From Chara braunii (lineage: Eukaryota; Streptophyta; Charophyceae; Charales; Characeae): a DNA stretch of 28,445 bases. The notes under the pieces were generated by a model. That model did not search any database. It worked only from the letters and a program-made list of their open reading frames with translations, and was not told the origin of the DNA. This document shows, in pieces, positions 9,292-20,552 of this stretch (its first letter is position 1; every line of letters begins with the position of its first letter). A program made the position numbers and the translations under genes. The DNA is taken from positions 954,605 through 983,049 of the forward strand of contig BFEA01000151.1 of assembly GCA_003427395.1 (NCBI GenBank). Direction: 5' to 3'.

Positions 9292-10379
9292 TGCAATGAC
9301 TTGCTGATTTTTACTCCCGAGACTGACTGTGAGGTTGTACAGTAACAGCGGTAGGGTAGATTCGTAATTTTGTTTGGCTGAGGGCTAACCGAGAGACCAA
9401 CCAGTACGGAAAATTCGTTAGGGACATATCTGCAAATATGCGAAATATCGGCCCAGCACTACCCCGAATTTCCTACAGCTACCCCTACTTCGTATAGCAG
9501 ACCCGGGCTACCCCTAGGACGGACAGGCCCGAGGGGCCTAGACCGATAGACGGTCCTATAGCCTATAGCCGGGTAGGGAGGGGCCGAGAGGCCGAAACTG
9601 GAACGGTACCGGTCGGTCCAGTCAGTCGGGTCTAGGTCTAGGCTAGGTAGTGTAGATCTATTAATAGATTAGGAAAATCAGTTCAGGACTTTTGGCTGTT
9701 CATTTTCGCCAAGCAGCGTTTGGAGAAGCCAAGCAAGTTGGCGGTGGTAATTATCTACAGGCGGCATCCTGAGACCCTTGCCGCGGACAGCAGCCATAGT
9801 TGGCCCTCCTGAAGGTTGTCAGAGCTGGGACATCCTCAGCGCATCTACCCCTGAGGGTATCTGCGTTTGGCCGAGCTATCTCGAGGCTCTTCACTGAGTG
9901 TTTGTGGGTGGCGGCAGCCATAGCTGTCTGGTTCTTCGTCAGAGTTGTTCATCGACACTGAAGACTTCAACACAGGATCTGTTCTTCATCAGGGTGGTTG
10001 GCGTTGGCCTCAGGGAGGCTATTTCGGTGTTGCGCTACTAACTCGGTGTAGGGTAGCGAGTGGAGTGTGGGGTTCTGAATGTGGCGAGATACTGGAACAA
10101 ACTCTGTGACGATATTTGGATTACTTGGCTCATCATCACTGTGAATTCCAATTGTTATCCTCACAGGTTTTCTTGTGATTGGTTGTTGGGAGTATTGTCA
10201 GAGAGTGAGGAACACTGTGTGTCTTCTCCCCACCTGTGCATAGCTGTATTCCGCTGCCTATTTTGATTTGTGTACGGTCTGGACTCTGTCTCCTCTCCCC
10301 CTTTGCTTATGCATGTATGGGCGTGTATGAGACTGTCTGTGTGTGAGTGGCGGTAAAAATCGTCAGACAAGCAAGTTCA
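9292..10379 (+). repeat. 5' LTR of element B
   Basis: This 1088-bp sequence is repeated at 17203-18389 with scattered substitutions. It starts TGCAATGACTTGCTG and ends CAAGTTCA. The middle is GC-rich, with many tagg/ccta words near 9480-9650. It includes a perfect 14-bp palindrome atctattaatagat at 9656-9669. The terminal dinucleotides TG and CA fit the LTR rule. Promoter elements should lie here, but I cannot assign a TATA box with confidence. Confidence 0.93.
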
Positions 10380-10396
10380 TTGGTATCAGATCAGGA
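10380..10396 (+). other. Primer binding site, initiator tRNA-Met type
   Basis: Directly after the left LTR (one base later) the sequence reads tggtatcagatcagg. Plant initiator tRNA-Met primer sites read TGGTATCAGAGC, so the first ten bases match. Minus-strand DNA synthesis would start here. Confidence 0.88.
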
Positions 10397-11915
10397 TTGG
10401 AAATGGAGCACTGAGGGTTGAGTGCAAAGGGGCATCTTCTTCATCTGGCGATATACTGGCGAGAGATTCAAGGCGATTCATCTTCCCAGTACTGAGTCAG
10501 CAGGGAAGAAGATCTCAAGCGGTGATTCAGGAGTTCAGTGCTTGTACAGAGCAAGCGCATTGAGCCTGTCAGGACGCTTGCAAGGAAAGGCAAGAACAGG
10601 GCTAATTCGCCATAGCCAGCCCTGAGGGCAGGATAGCGAATTGCCTCAGAGTGGCGAATTACCCCTGGGGACCTCATGGATCTCTGAGCGGCTTCATCCC
10701 TGTGCAGCGCTGAGGGAGATTGACAGTCAGTGTCAATCTCAGGTGAAAATAACCTCATATGGGGCTATTCATAGCATCAGCGGCTGTCAGGCACTGTGGC
10801 GAGACAATTTCCTGTTGGCTTTCTGGGCGCCACAGGGTCAGATCCGATGTACCTGACTAAGGGTTGCAGCGCTTCAGGATCCTGAAGAGGATCAACAAGT
10901 TTGAAGTGATTCTGTGCGTGGAGGACAGAGGAGGGAGTTCTGGAAGAAACTTGCTAGATGAGGGTTTCAGTCTGCCATAGCCAGATCTTCACCCAGCTCT
11001 GCAGGAAACTCTGAAAGTGAGTCCGTTCCATGCACACCCCTGTATAGCGATTCAGATTGGGTTCGAGTAATTAGTATTGGTGGTCTATTTGTCTGTCAGT
11101 GACTGGAATTGAAAATCGCAGACTGCATGACAGCCATAGCCATCACTCTCCTACCTTCCTCTGCTCATTTCTTACCCTTTGTTGACTCCTTTTCATCCAA
11201 AATTATTCTGTGACTGCCTGACTGTATTGCGATTGATCTGGGATGCTTAGATTGAGAATTCAGTACTGGAAAAGTAGAGATACTGTGAATTGTAATTTTG
11301 CGCTAAGTCTAATTATAGTCTGTGCTAGCTAGGGTCAGTCATAACTCCAATTCTGTCCGTCAGAATTCAATTCTGTCAGTTGCCAGTGAATCGCAATCTA
11401 AAAATAGTCAGTATTGCAGGAGGGCTTGATTGGATTTGCAGCATTTCACTGAAAACAGTGAATACTGTATTCAGCCATACCCCAGGGTATGGCTGTCAGA
11501 GTCATCAGGGCCAAAATTGGAGTTTGGGTTAGGAATTAGGGTCTCTGACTGAATGGCTCTGCTTGTTTGATTATTCTTCTCTTTACTTGCCATGTTCTAT
11601 CATTCTCACTGATTACTCTTGCTTTCTAGTGGGCTCTGGAAATCTAGTGTTTCTCTGGAAGAGTAGTGGTTGTGTCTACTAACTCTAGTGTGGTGTAGGG
11701 TCAGTAAAAGGAAAACGTGTGAGAGATTTTACTGGACTATCTGTCTGTTTGACACCCGACCCTACAGAATTGTTCCAACCCAAACCGTTTGTTGCCTATT
11801 CACCCACCTACCTTTGTGCATGAGATAGCAGCGATTTCTAAGACTCTGAGGGAAATTGAAACCCGTTGCATACTCCCCTGCTTGTCCATTAATTATTGTG
11901 TACTGAAAGAGGAAA
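10397..11915 (+). other. Leader of element B, non-coding
   Basis: About 1.5 kb lie between the primer site and the gag start. Frames here are short and lack motifs. Words such as gtcagt, gaattc and agccatagc recur, in keeping with the style of the LTR. It presumably holds packaging signals, but none can be identified by eye. Confidence 0.6.
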
Positions 11916-13519
11916 ATGGCGGATCAGTGTACTCAGCAGCAGCCACAAGTGGAAGTAGTGATGAAGGTAGAAGAACAACAACCTTCTACCTCCACCCCTA
12001 CTACTCCTCTGACTGCTACTCAGCAAAAGAAAAAGGAGTTACAAGAAAGACTGCAGCAGGAGAAGGCCCTGCTTGCAGAATTGGAGAGACAGGAGGCAGC
12101 CGAGCTAGAGGCTGCAACAGATACTTCCAGAAGGGAGTACTTGTTGGAGCAGCTAGGCAAGGTTTTGACAGATGACCGCTGCTCCCAGGTGAACAAGAAT
12201 CTGGCGGAGTGGGCCCTTCTGGAGCACAAGGCCACCAGCTCTTATTTCACTAACTGGGATGACCGCATCGGCCGTAAGGAGCGCAGGGTGGATGACCTGG
12301 CAGCTCAGCAGTCCAAGATATTGAAGGCAATTCAGGATCTGACTGCTCAGCTGACAGCAACCAAACTGATTGTTCCCCAGTCTCCTGCCCTCTCAACGAA
12401 ACCCAAACCTTCTCCTTCTCCTCCTTCAACCCCCTCTCGTTTACGCCATTCTTCCCCTTCACCACCTCCTTCCCAAAAGGCTACAGCCCGACCATCCTAT
12501 GCGTATGTTGCTGCAGGAGATCAAAGAGGGCCCAAGATCCCAGCTCCCAACCAATTCAGAGGGGATGACCCAAAGACAGATGTTGGGGAGTGGGCTGCTG
12601 GGACCAAAGCCTACTTGAGGGGCTTTGTCTGTGCAGAACAGACCAAGGTGGCAACGATTCTGGGACTGCTGGAGGGACCTGCTCTGAAGTGGGCCACCTC
12701 AACTTCCAGCAGTCAACAAGTCTATGGAGGACTAGGCTTTTGGGCTGGGGGTGGACAAACTTCTGCAGGCCCTAGAGAATCACTTTGCAGACAAGAAGCG
12801 GGCCCGCAAAGCTGCTGATAAGATTGCTCGCATGGGGCAGCAGCGCTACAGCGGTACCCTGTAGTCCTTGTTTGCAGAGTTCGAGCAGCTTACCTCTACC
12901 CCTGGGTTGGTCATGTTAACTGATGATCTGTTGACCAACTTCTGTAGGGCAGCGCCTGAGAAGTTTGTTGTTGCATTGTACAACGCTGGGCACAAGGATT
13001 GGAGATCCTTTGGTCGCGCAACCTTGGATATGGAAGCCAAACTTCATGTCCAGGTCCCCTCCTCTGATAGGAGGAAAGGTGCCTTCCCTCGTGGTGGTAG
13101 AAAGGGAAAGGCAGCCTTTGCACATGCAGGATCTGCATCGGCTTCTGATTCAGACTCCCACGCTGATACACCATCAGCTGGGATTGGATCAGCTGCTGAA
13201 ACAGATGTTGCAGCAGCCCTGACTCAGGCTGTTCTGGGAGTTCTGCAGCAGCAGAAGAGATTCTCCCCCACCACAGCCTCAGCCACTGCAAAGGAGAAGG
13301 ACAAGGGACGTCGGCCAAAAGACATCCATATGCCAGCCGACCCTCTCAATCCCTCCACTCTCCCCTTGCATGACCTCAAGATCCAGGAGGGAGTGTGGAG
13401 AAGAAAGGAAAGGGGGGTCTGCATGAGGTGTGAGGGCCAGCACTTTCTAAAGGACTGCCCTTTACATGCCAGGCGCAGGTCAGTCAAAAAACTGAAGCAG
13501 ACCCTGGGGACTACAGTTC
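11916..13519 (+). pseudogene. gag of element B (capsid and zinc knuckle), broken
   Basis: The start ATG at 11916 gives MADQCTQQQ. Residues about 35-75 (KKKELQERLQQEKALLAEL) and a second helical stretch look like coiled coil, followed by a Ser/Pro-rich linker. The capsid-like part begins near KIPAPNQFRGDD and contains TKVATILGLLEGPALKWA, typical of the Retrotrans_gag family. Between about 12720 and 12742 the frame shifts. It continues as LLQALENHFADKKRARKAAD and meets a TAG at 12862-12864, where CAG is likely ancestral, then runs on as SLFAEFEQL. The zinc knuckle CMRCEGQHFLKDC (13420-13458) has the CX2CX3HX4C spacing, one residue shorter than the usual retroviral knuckle; I recall this form from some plant gypsy elements. 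A run of seven C at 13519-13525 marks the frame change into pol, so gag and pol were probably one frame originally. Confidence 0.9.
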
Positions 13520-16500
13520 CCCCCCAGTGCTGCACCTTCATCTGCAAAGGTGGGTGAATCTGCAGCTGCTTCAGTTGAGACAGAGTCCGAGTGTTTGGGG
13601 GCTGCGCGGGCAGCATCCTTCCGCTATAAGGATCCTGACCCGGATCAGGACCCGGGGCAGGATGAGCTTCAGTCACTTGTTGTTTTCTTCCTTCATCTGA
13701 AGAAAAAGAAGAAAAGCAAGTCTGATCTCATCCTACTTCGGCCCCTGATCAACAACATCAGCATCAAGGGGCTGTTGGATTGTGGAGCCACCAGGAACTT
13801 CATGTCTTCCAGTGCTGTCCAGAAACTGTATCTGGGCATGAAAGTTCAGCAGCTGCGGCAACCGCTGCTGGTCAGAATAGGTGACTCCACTGTTCTCACC
13901 ATCAGGGAGAAGGTCAGGGGTATCCCTGTTACCTTCGATAGTGCTGGAGAAGTCAGACTTAGTCTGAACTTCTACATATTCCCTGACCTACCCTTTGACC
14001 TGGTGTTCTCTATGCAGTGGCTGAAGGCCGTCAACCCAAGGATCGACTGGCGAATCCCAAAGGTTGAACTGCCTAATAGACAGGGGGTGTACCAGCCATG
14101 CATGATTGCTGTTGGACACCACCCTAAAACCGGTTGCTACTGTTTGAGAGCGAGGGAGTTTTATGCTCTCTCGCGCCAGTATGACCATGAGCGCCTGTTC
14201 TTAGCTTTGGTCAAGCAGGCAGACGCTCCTACTATTTCCTGTCCTCCTAAGATACAGCAGGTTGTGGACCAGTATGCAGATTTGATGCAGGAGCCCTTGG
14301 GGTTACCCAACCGGCCAACCAAGCATCGCATCGAGCTGCTACCTGGAGCGGTTCCTCCCAAGGGCCGCATCTACAGGATGTCCCCTGCTGAGCTTGATGA
14401 GCTCAGAAAGCAGCTTGAGACCCTGACCAGCAAAGGTTGGATATGGCCGAGCACTTCTGAATTTGGGGCACTAGTCCTCTTCGTCCCGAAAGGGAATGGA
14501 TAATTCAAAATGTGCATCGACTACAGGGGTCTCAACGAGATCACTAGGAAGAGTACAAAGCCACTTCCTAGGATCGATGACCTTTTGGATATGGTGCAGG
14601 GCTGCACAATATTCAGCAAAGTCGATCTCAAATTTGGATACCACCAGATTGATCTCAAATCTGGATACCACCAGACTGAGATGGCAGAGGAGGGTGTCTA
14701 TAAGACAGCCTTCAAGACCAGGTATGGTACTTACGAGTTCTTGGTCATGCCATTTGGACTTGCAACGCCCGAGGCACCTTCCAAACAGAGATGCACCGCA
14801 TCTTCAGGCCTTACCTGGACAAGTTCATGGTTGTCTACCTAGATGACATCCTGGTATTCAGCAGAACTGCAAGGGAACATGCGGAGCACTTGGCTCTAGT
14901 CCTTCAGCCATTACGTGACAACCAATATAAGATTAACAGAGAGAAGTCCTCCTTTGGAGTTCCCTCTGTCATCTATCTGGGTCACATAATCTCTGGAGAT
15001 GGTCCGGCTCCTGAAGTAGCCAAGATAGCTGTTATTCACGAGTGGCCTCATCCACAGACAGTGAGGGATGTCAGGTCCTTCATGGGTTTAGCCTCATACT
15101 ACAGAAAGTTTGTCAGGAACTTTTATGCAGTGGCTGCACCCCTGACCAACCTAACAAAGAAAGCCACTCCTTTTCTTTGGTCCCTTCCCTGTCAGTTGGC
15201 CTTCACACGACTCAATAAGGCCTTGACTCGTGCACCAGTGCTGACGTTGCCTGACCCCACTCTGCCATTCATCCTGACCACTGACGCCAATCAGTATGGC
15301 ATTGGGGCAGTTCTTCAGCAAGATGATGGGAAGGGTCTATGACCAGTAGAGTTTATGAGTAAGAAGATCAAGACTCAAAAGCTTCAGGACTCTACCTACG
15401 AGAAAGAGTTGTATGCTCTTGTTTGTGCCCTGAAACATTGGAAGCACTTTCTCCTGGGAAGACACTTGAAGATCTTTTCAAACCACTCCACCTTACAGTG
15501 GATGAAGTCCCAGGGAGAGTTAAATGATAAGTCGGCACGATACATTCAGTTCATAGACATGTTTGACTTTGAACTGAAGCATAAGAAGGGCTGCTACAAT
15601 AAGGTAGCAGATGCCCTCTCTCGTAGGCCTGACTCTTTTACACTGATCTCCTCTACTCACTCCTTTGGAGAGGAGACCCGTCAGACCATTGCTCGTCTTC
15701 TGCATCAGGACCCGACTTATGGACCCATAGTCAGGAATCTGCAAGCAGATCCCAATTCTGAACCCGGCTATGCCCTGAGTTCAGACTTGTTGTATACCTA
15801 CAGCAGAGGTGAGGAACGCTTGTGCATTCCCCAGGATCAGCGGCTCAGGACACTGCTGATGTCAGAGTGTNATGATGCCCGTGGACATTTTGGGTTCTTA
15901 AAGTCCTATGCAGCCCTGTCGCAGCNCTTCTTCTGGAGGGAGATGCGGAGTGATATGCTGCGCTATGTGGAAACCTGTGAGCTTTGCCAGAGGAACAAGG
16001 TCCAGCGTAGGCCTCCTCTGGGACTACTCAAACCCTTACCCATACCTGATGGCCCTGCTGAATCTGTGTCGATTGATTTCACAGATTTAGGCAAGACCAC
16101 CCCTCGTGGCATGCGTCAGGTAATGGTCTGCGTGGACAGGTTCTCCAAGTACGCAGAGTTCATCCCCCTGCCAGAGGTAGCTAGAGTCCCGGCTGTGAGA
16201 GCAGCCTTTTCAGAGAGGTGGGTCACACACCATGGGCCGCCCACTTCTATAGTCAGTGGTAGAGACCCCCGATTTTGCAGCGATGAGTGGCAGTCCTACT
16301 GTAAGGACTACCTGCACTCACGATTGGACATGACCTCTGGTCATCATCCTGAAGCCAATGGTCAGGCTGAAGTGATGAACCAAGTCTTATTCCATTTGCT
16401 GCGTCCTGTCATCTCTCCACATCAGCAGGACTGGGATCTCCACTTGGCTCGGGCACAACTTGTTTATAACATGTCTGTCCATTCCTCGACTGGGTTCAGT

Positions 16501-17098
16501 CCATACCGGTTGCATTGGGGACATGAACCACGACGGCCTCTCGATGATATCATCGATAAGGCTAAGTCAGACCTGACAACAGGCACCGCAAAGTTCACCA
16601 GACGCTACCGCATAGATGTGGAAAGAGCACGGGCAAACTTGTTCAAAGCCCAAAAGGCAATGATTGAACAAGCTAACCGCCACAGGCGGCCTTCCCCCAT
16701 CCGCACTGGTGATTATGTCTGGGTAGCCAGTTCTGAGTTATCGAGGGAGGAGGATATCTCCCCCAAACTGTTGCCTCGTTATTTGGGTCCATGGCAGGTC
16801 TTAGATACAGTGGGCGCTGATCCATTCGGCCCATCCTATGTCATCGACGTCCCGCTGCATCGACGAACCTACCCGGTCTTCCATGCATCTAAGCTGCTTC
16901 CATTCACTCCAGCTGATGCATTCCTAGACCGGCCCCCTCAATTTGGTCCACCGATCCTTGGCAAGGGGTATGATGTGGAATAGATTGAGGACGAGTGGGG
17001 CACAGGCCCCGACCAGCAGTATCCTGTGAGGTTCGCTTTCCAGCCTCCTACTGAGAACAGATGGTTCTACCGAAGGGAACTTCTCAAGACAGCAAAGT
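13520..17098 (+). pseudogene. pol of element B (PR-RT-RNase H-integrase-chromodomain-like), broken
   Basis: The protease carries LLDCGATRNFMSS (catalytic Asp at 13778-13780), with Cys where most members have Ser or Thr. Reverse transcriptase follows. A TAA at 14501-14503 splits KGNG from [12 protein letters not shown] 27-bp in-frame duplication (14624-14677) repeats DLKxGYHQ. A one-base loss near 14762 shifts the frame after MPFGL. The catalytic [10 protein letters not shown] has its YLDD at 14836-14847. RNase H has TTDANQYGIGAVLQ, a TGA at 15340-15342, then PVEFMS and ADALSRR. The integrase shows the HHCC finger (one His codon is ambiguous at 15871; CELCQ is clear), SIDFTD, then SGRDPRF where the second catalytic Asp should stand before RD, and NGQAEV with the Glu. 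The tail reads GKGYDVE, TAG at 16981-16983, IEDEW, then QQYPVRFAFQPPTENRWFY, which resembles a diverged chromodomain. The copy cannot make a working polyprotein. Confidence 0.93.
14624..14677 (+). repeat. 27-bp in-frame tandem duplication in reverse transcriptase
   Basis: Copies 14624-14650 and 14651-14677 differ at only two positions. They repeat nine residues ([18 protein letters not shown]) right after FSKV, in the palm segment holding the first catalytic Asp. Other members have this segment once. Confidence 0.95.
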
Positions 17099-17188
17099 CA
17101 GTTGTTCTGCAATATGAAGCGGCTCAGAAGGGCAATCTTCATCGCTGTTCACCTCGTCTGCATCCCTAGCTCGGAGGTCCTCGCTCCC

Positions 17189-17202
17189 CGGGAGGGTAAG
17201 CT
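17189..17202 (+). other. Polypurine tract of element B
   Basis: The purine-rich run cgggagggtaagct sits immediately before the right LTR, where plus-strand priming occurs in LTR retrotransposons. Its position, not its sequence alone, supports the call. Confidence 0.65.
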
Positions 17203-18389
17203 TGCAACGACTTGCTGATTTTGACTGCCGAGACTGACTGCGAGGTTGTACAATAACAACGGCAGGGTAGATTCGTAATTTTGTTTGGCTGAGGGCTAAC
17301 CGAGAGACCAACCTGTACGGAAAATTCGTTAGGGACATATCTTCAAATATGGGAAATATAGGCCAAGCACTAACCCGAATTTCCTACAGCTACCCCTACT
17401 GCATATAGCAGACCCGGGCTACCCCTAGGACGGACAGGCCCGAGGGGCCTAGATCGATAGACAGTCCTATAGCCTATAGCCGGGTAGGGAGGGGCCGAGA
17501 GGCCGAAACTGGAACGGTACCGGTCGGTACAGTCAGTCGGGTCTAGGTCTAGGCTAGGAAGTGTAGATCTATTAATAGATTAGGAAAATCAGTTCAGGAC
17601 TTTTGGCTGTTCATTTTCGCCAAGCATTGTTTAGAGAAGTCAAGCAAGTTGGCGGTGGTAATTATCTACAGGCGGCATCCTGAGACCCTTGCCGCGGACA
17701 CCCTTGCCGAGGACAGCAGCCATAGCCGCCCCTCCTGAAGGTTGTCAGGGTTGGGAGATCCTCAGCGCATCTACCCCTGAGGGTATCTGCATTTGGCCGG
17801 GCTATCTCGAGGCTCTTCACTGAGTGTTTGTGGGTGGCGGCAGCCATAGCTGCCTGGTTCTTCGTCAGAGTTGTTCATCGGCACTGAAGACTTCAATGCA
17901 GGATCTATTCTTCATCTGGGTGGTTGGCGTTGGCCTCAGGGAGGCTATTTCGGTGTTGCGCTACTAACTGGGTGTAGGGTAGAGAGTGGAGTGTGGGGTT
18001 CTGAGTGTGGCGAGATACTGGAACAAAATCTGTAACGATATTTGGTTTACTTGGCTCATCATCAATGTGAATTCCAATTGTTATCCTCGCAGGTTTTCTT
18101 CTTGTGATTGGTTGTTGGGAGTATTGTCAGAGAGTGACGAACACTGTGTGTCTTCTCTCCACCTTTGCATAGCTGTATTCCGCTGCCTATTTTGATCTCT
18201 GTACTGTCAGGACTATGTATCCTCTCCCCCTTTTCTTATGCACCTTTGCATAGCTGTATTCCGCTGACTATTTTGATCTCTGTACTGTCTGGACTATGTA
18301 TCCTCTCCCCCTTTTCTTATGCATGTATGGGCGTGTAGGAGGCTATTTGTGTGTGAGTGGCAGTAAAAATCGTCAGACAACCAAGTTCA
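17203..18389 (+). repeat. 3' LTR of element B
   Basis: This matches the left LTR along its length but is 99 bp longer. An 81-bp tandem duplication (18160-18240 and 18241-18321, starting cacctttgcatagctg) accounts for most of the difference. A short repeat of ccttgccg(c/a)ggaca near 17690-17715 accounts for most of the rest. It ends CAAGTTCA. The following text cattggtgctggcat resembles a retroelement leader, so this LTR might once have belonged to a tandem arrangement. Confidence 0.93.
18160..18321. repeat. 81-bp tandem duplication inside the 3' LTR
   Basis: Two 81-bp copies abut at 18240/18241. The left LTR has the unit once. The duplication therefore arose after integration or during the last replication cycle. 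Confidence 0.93.
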
Positions 18390-18471
18390 TAACACATTGG
18401 TGCTGGCATAGTTTGCCACTCCCGGGTAGAGGGGAGGCTGGCAGGAAGGCTGTCGAGCGTGGGAGCTGTGG

Positions 18472-18597
18472 CGACAGCGGGTGTGTGTGGGATGATGAGA
18501 GCTGACATACTAGTTTGGTTGAGGTGGCACTGCATTGCATTGTGGGTGGTACCGAGGCTATGACCGATCATCAAAATGCACATCGACTCAATTTGTC
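18472..18597. repeat. Dispersed repeat, copy 1 (shared with 27298-27386)
   Basis: The text ggcgacagcgggtgtgtgtg, then gggatgatgagagc, tgacata, ccgaggctatgaccgatcat and the following atcgactcaat recurs near the right end of the window. This copy carries about 42 extra bases (near 18510-18551) between tgacata and ccgagg. It lies between the right LTR of element B and the relic of element C. Confidence 0.85.
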
Positions 18598-18603
18598 GAG
18601 GAC

Positions 18604-18783
18604 CCACTAAGTTTCGGGCCCTCCTCGACATAGGAGCCTCCGGTTAGGCAACGAACAACGTCGCCTCAACACCATTATCTCCACCGCCAACTCATCCCGT
18701 TTCCACCTCAAATTCAACGCCGCCACCCTTGGTGCGTCTACCACTAAGTTTCGGGCTCTCCTCGACATAGGAGCCACCGGTAA
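18604..18783 (+). repeat. Duplicated protease segment of element C
   Basis: About 43 bp (ccactaagtttcgggccctc and onward, encoding the KFRALLDIGA protease active site) occur at 18604-18646 and again at 18741-18783, 137 bp apart. Only the second copy lies in its natural context; the first is fused to unrelated upstream repeat sequence. Confidence 0.9.
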
Positions 18784-20552
18784 CTTCATCACCGACGCGT
18801 GTGTCCGGAAAGCCGGTCTCACCTCTACCGGTTACGACTCCCCGATTACGATCCGTCTAGGGAACAAAGACACCGCCGTCGTAGTGGACTGCACGGTTCC
18901 CAAAATCACCATGACAGTAGGAACCCTCCGCAGTCAGGTCTCATTTGATGCCATGCATTTGATGTGCGACATCGTCTTAGGAACACCGTGGCTGGACCGC
19001 TACACGCCATACACATTGCACCCCAACTTCCTCCGCCTCACCAGCCCCCTCGACACAACCATCGACATTCCCTATCTCCCACATCCGACCTCCCAAGGCT
19101 CTGTCACCCCGCATCAATTCCTCCACATGGCCCGCATGAACCCCAACTCCGCCTACTATTGCCTTGTCCTTGACCGCGAAAGTCCCGAGGACTTACTCCC
19201 AACGAACAAACCCGATCAAGCCCCCCCCTTTGACCCCGCCCTCACCTTTATCTTCGACGAGTTCAAGGACGTCTTCCCTGAGTCCCTGCCTGCCGGATTA
19301 CCTCTGGATCGTGGCGTATCCCATACCATCGATTTGGGGCCCGGACATTCTCCACCTTGCCGCCCTCCATACCAACTCTCGGCCCCGAAGCCGAAGAAAT
19401 GAAGCGGCAACTCAATGAGCCCCTTGAAAAAGGGTTCATTAAGTCGAGTTCATCTCCCTTCGGTACTGGCTGCCTTTTTGTAAAGAAAGTGGAACTTCGG
19501 AACTCCGCATGTGCACACACTACCGCGCCTTCAGCCGGATCACGATCAAGAATAAGTACCCCTTACCTCGGATCTCCGAGCTCCTTGATCGACTTTGTGG
19601 AGCCAAATATTTCACCAAGATTGACCTTCACAGTGGCTTCCACCAGATCCGTATCCGCGAGGAAGACACCCATAAGACCGCATTCCGCTCTCGGTTCTAG
19701 CACTATGAGTTCCTCGTAATGCCTTTCGGACTAACCAATGCCCCCGCCACATTCCAGTCCACCTGAATCACATCTTCCGCGGCCTCCTCGAAGTCCGTGT
19801 CATCGTGTACCTTGATGACATCCTCTCTTTAGCCCCACCTTCGAGTCCCACCTCCGAGAGCAGAAATTCTACGCCAAGCTCAACAAATGTACGTTTTGTC
19901 GCTTCGAGCGTCGAATACCTCGGCCAAATTGTATCCGCTGAAGGCATCCGTATGGACCCCTCGAAGGTCACAACCCTCGTCGAGTACCCCCTACCCAAGA
20001 CCCTCCAACTCCGTTGTTTCCTCGGCCTTGCCAACTATTACCGCCCGTTCATTCACAACTTTTTCGAGATCTCTTACCCTCTCCACGAACTCACCCACAA
20101 GGACGAGCCCTTCAATTGGAACGATCGCCGCCAATACGCTTTCGACTTACTCAAGCAAACCATCACCACGGCCCCTGTCATCGACATCGCCGACCCCACT
20201 TGCCATTTCTATGTCACCACTGACGCCTCCCACTTCGCCATTGGAGCCATACTGTCCCAACATTTCCCCCGCGACACCGTCGAGACCCCCTCCATCAAGG
20301 ACTCGCCCACTCACCCCGAGGCTCCACCTGGCGAATACCCCATCGCCTTCACAAGCAAGAAGCTCCTTCCCGCGGAGATGAATTACCCCTCCAACGAGAA
20401 GGAACTCCTCGAAGTGATTCACGCCCTCACAGTCTGGCGCCCGTACCTCGACGGGCGATACTTCACCATCCGCACTGACAACACCATCGTCTCCTCCATC
20501 CTCTCCAAGAAAGATATTACTCCACGCCAAGCCTGCTGGCTAGACTTCCTTG

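Larger units (their letters stand above)
9292..18389 (+). mobile_element. Ty3/gypsy LTR retrotransposon (element B), nearly full length
   Basis: The element has two long terminal repeats (9292-10379 and 17203-18389) that begin TGCAA and end GTTCA. Next come a tRNA-Met(initiator)-type primer site after the left LTR, a 1.5-kb leader, gag with a zinc knuckle, pol in the order protease, reverse transcriptase, RNase H, integrase, and a chromodomain-like tail. A purine-rich tract precedes the right LTR. The domain order and tail fit the chromovirus branch of Ty3/gypsy. ACATT precedes the left LTR, and ACATT also occurs four bases after the right CA, so it may be the target duplication if the true right edge is at 18393. 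Frameshifts, stops and a lost catalytic residue show the copy is inactive. Confidence 0.95.
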
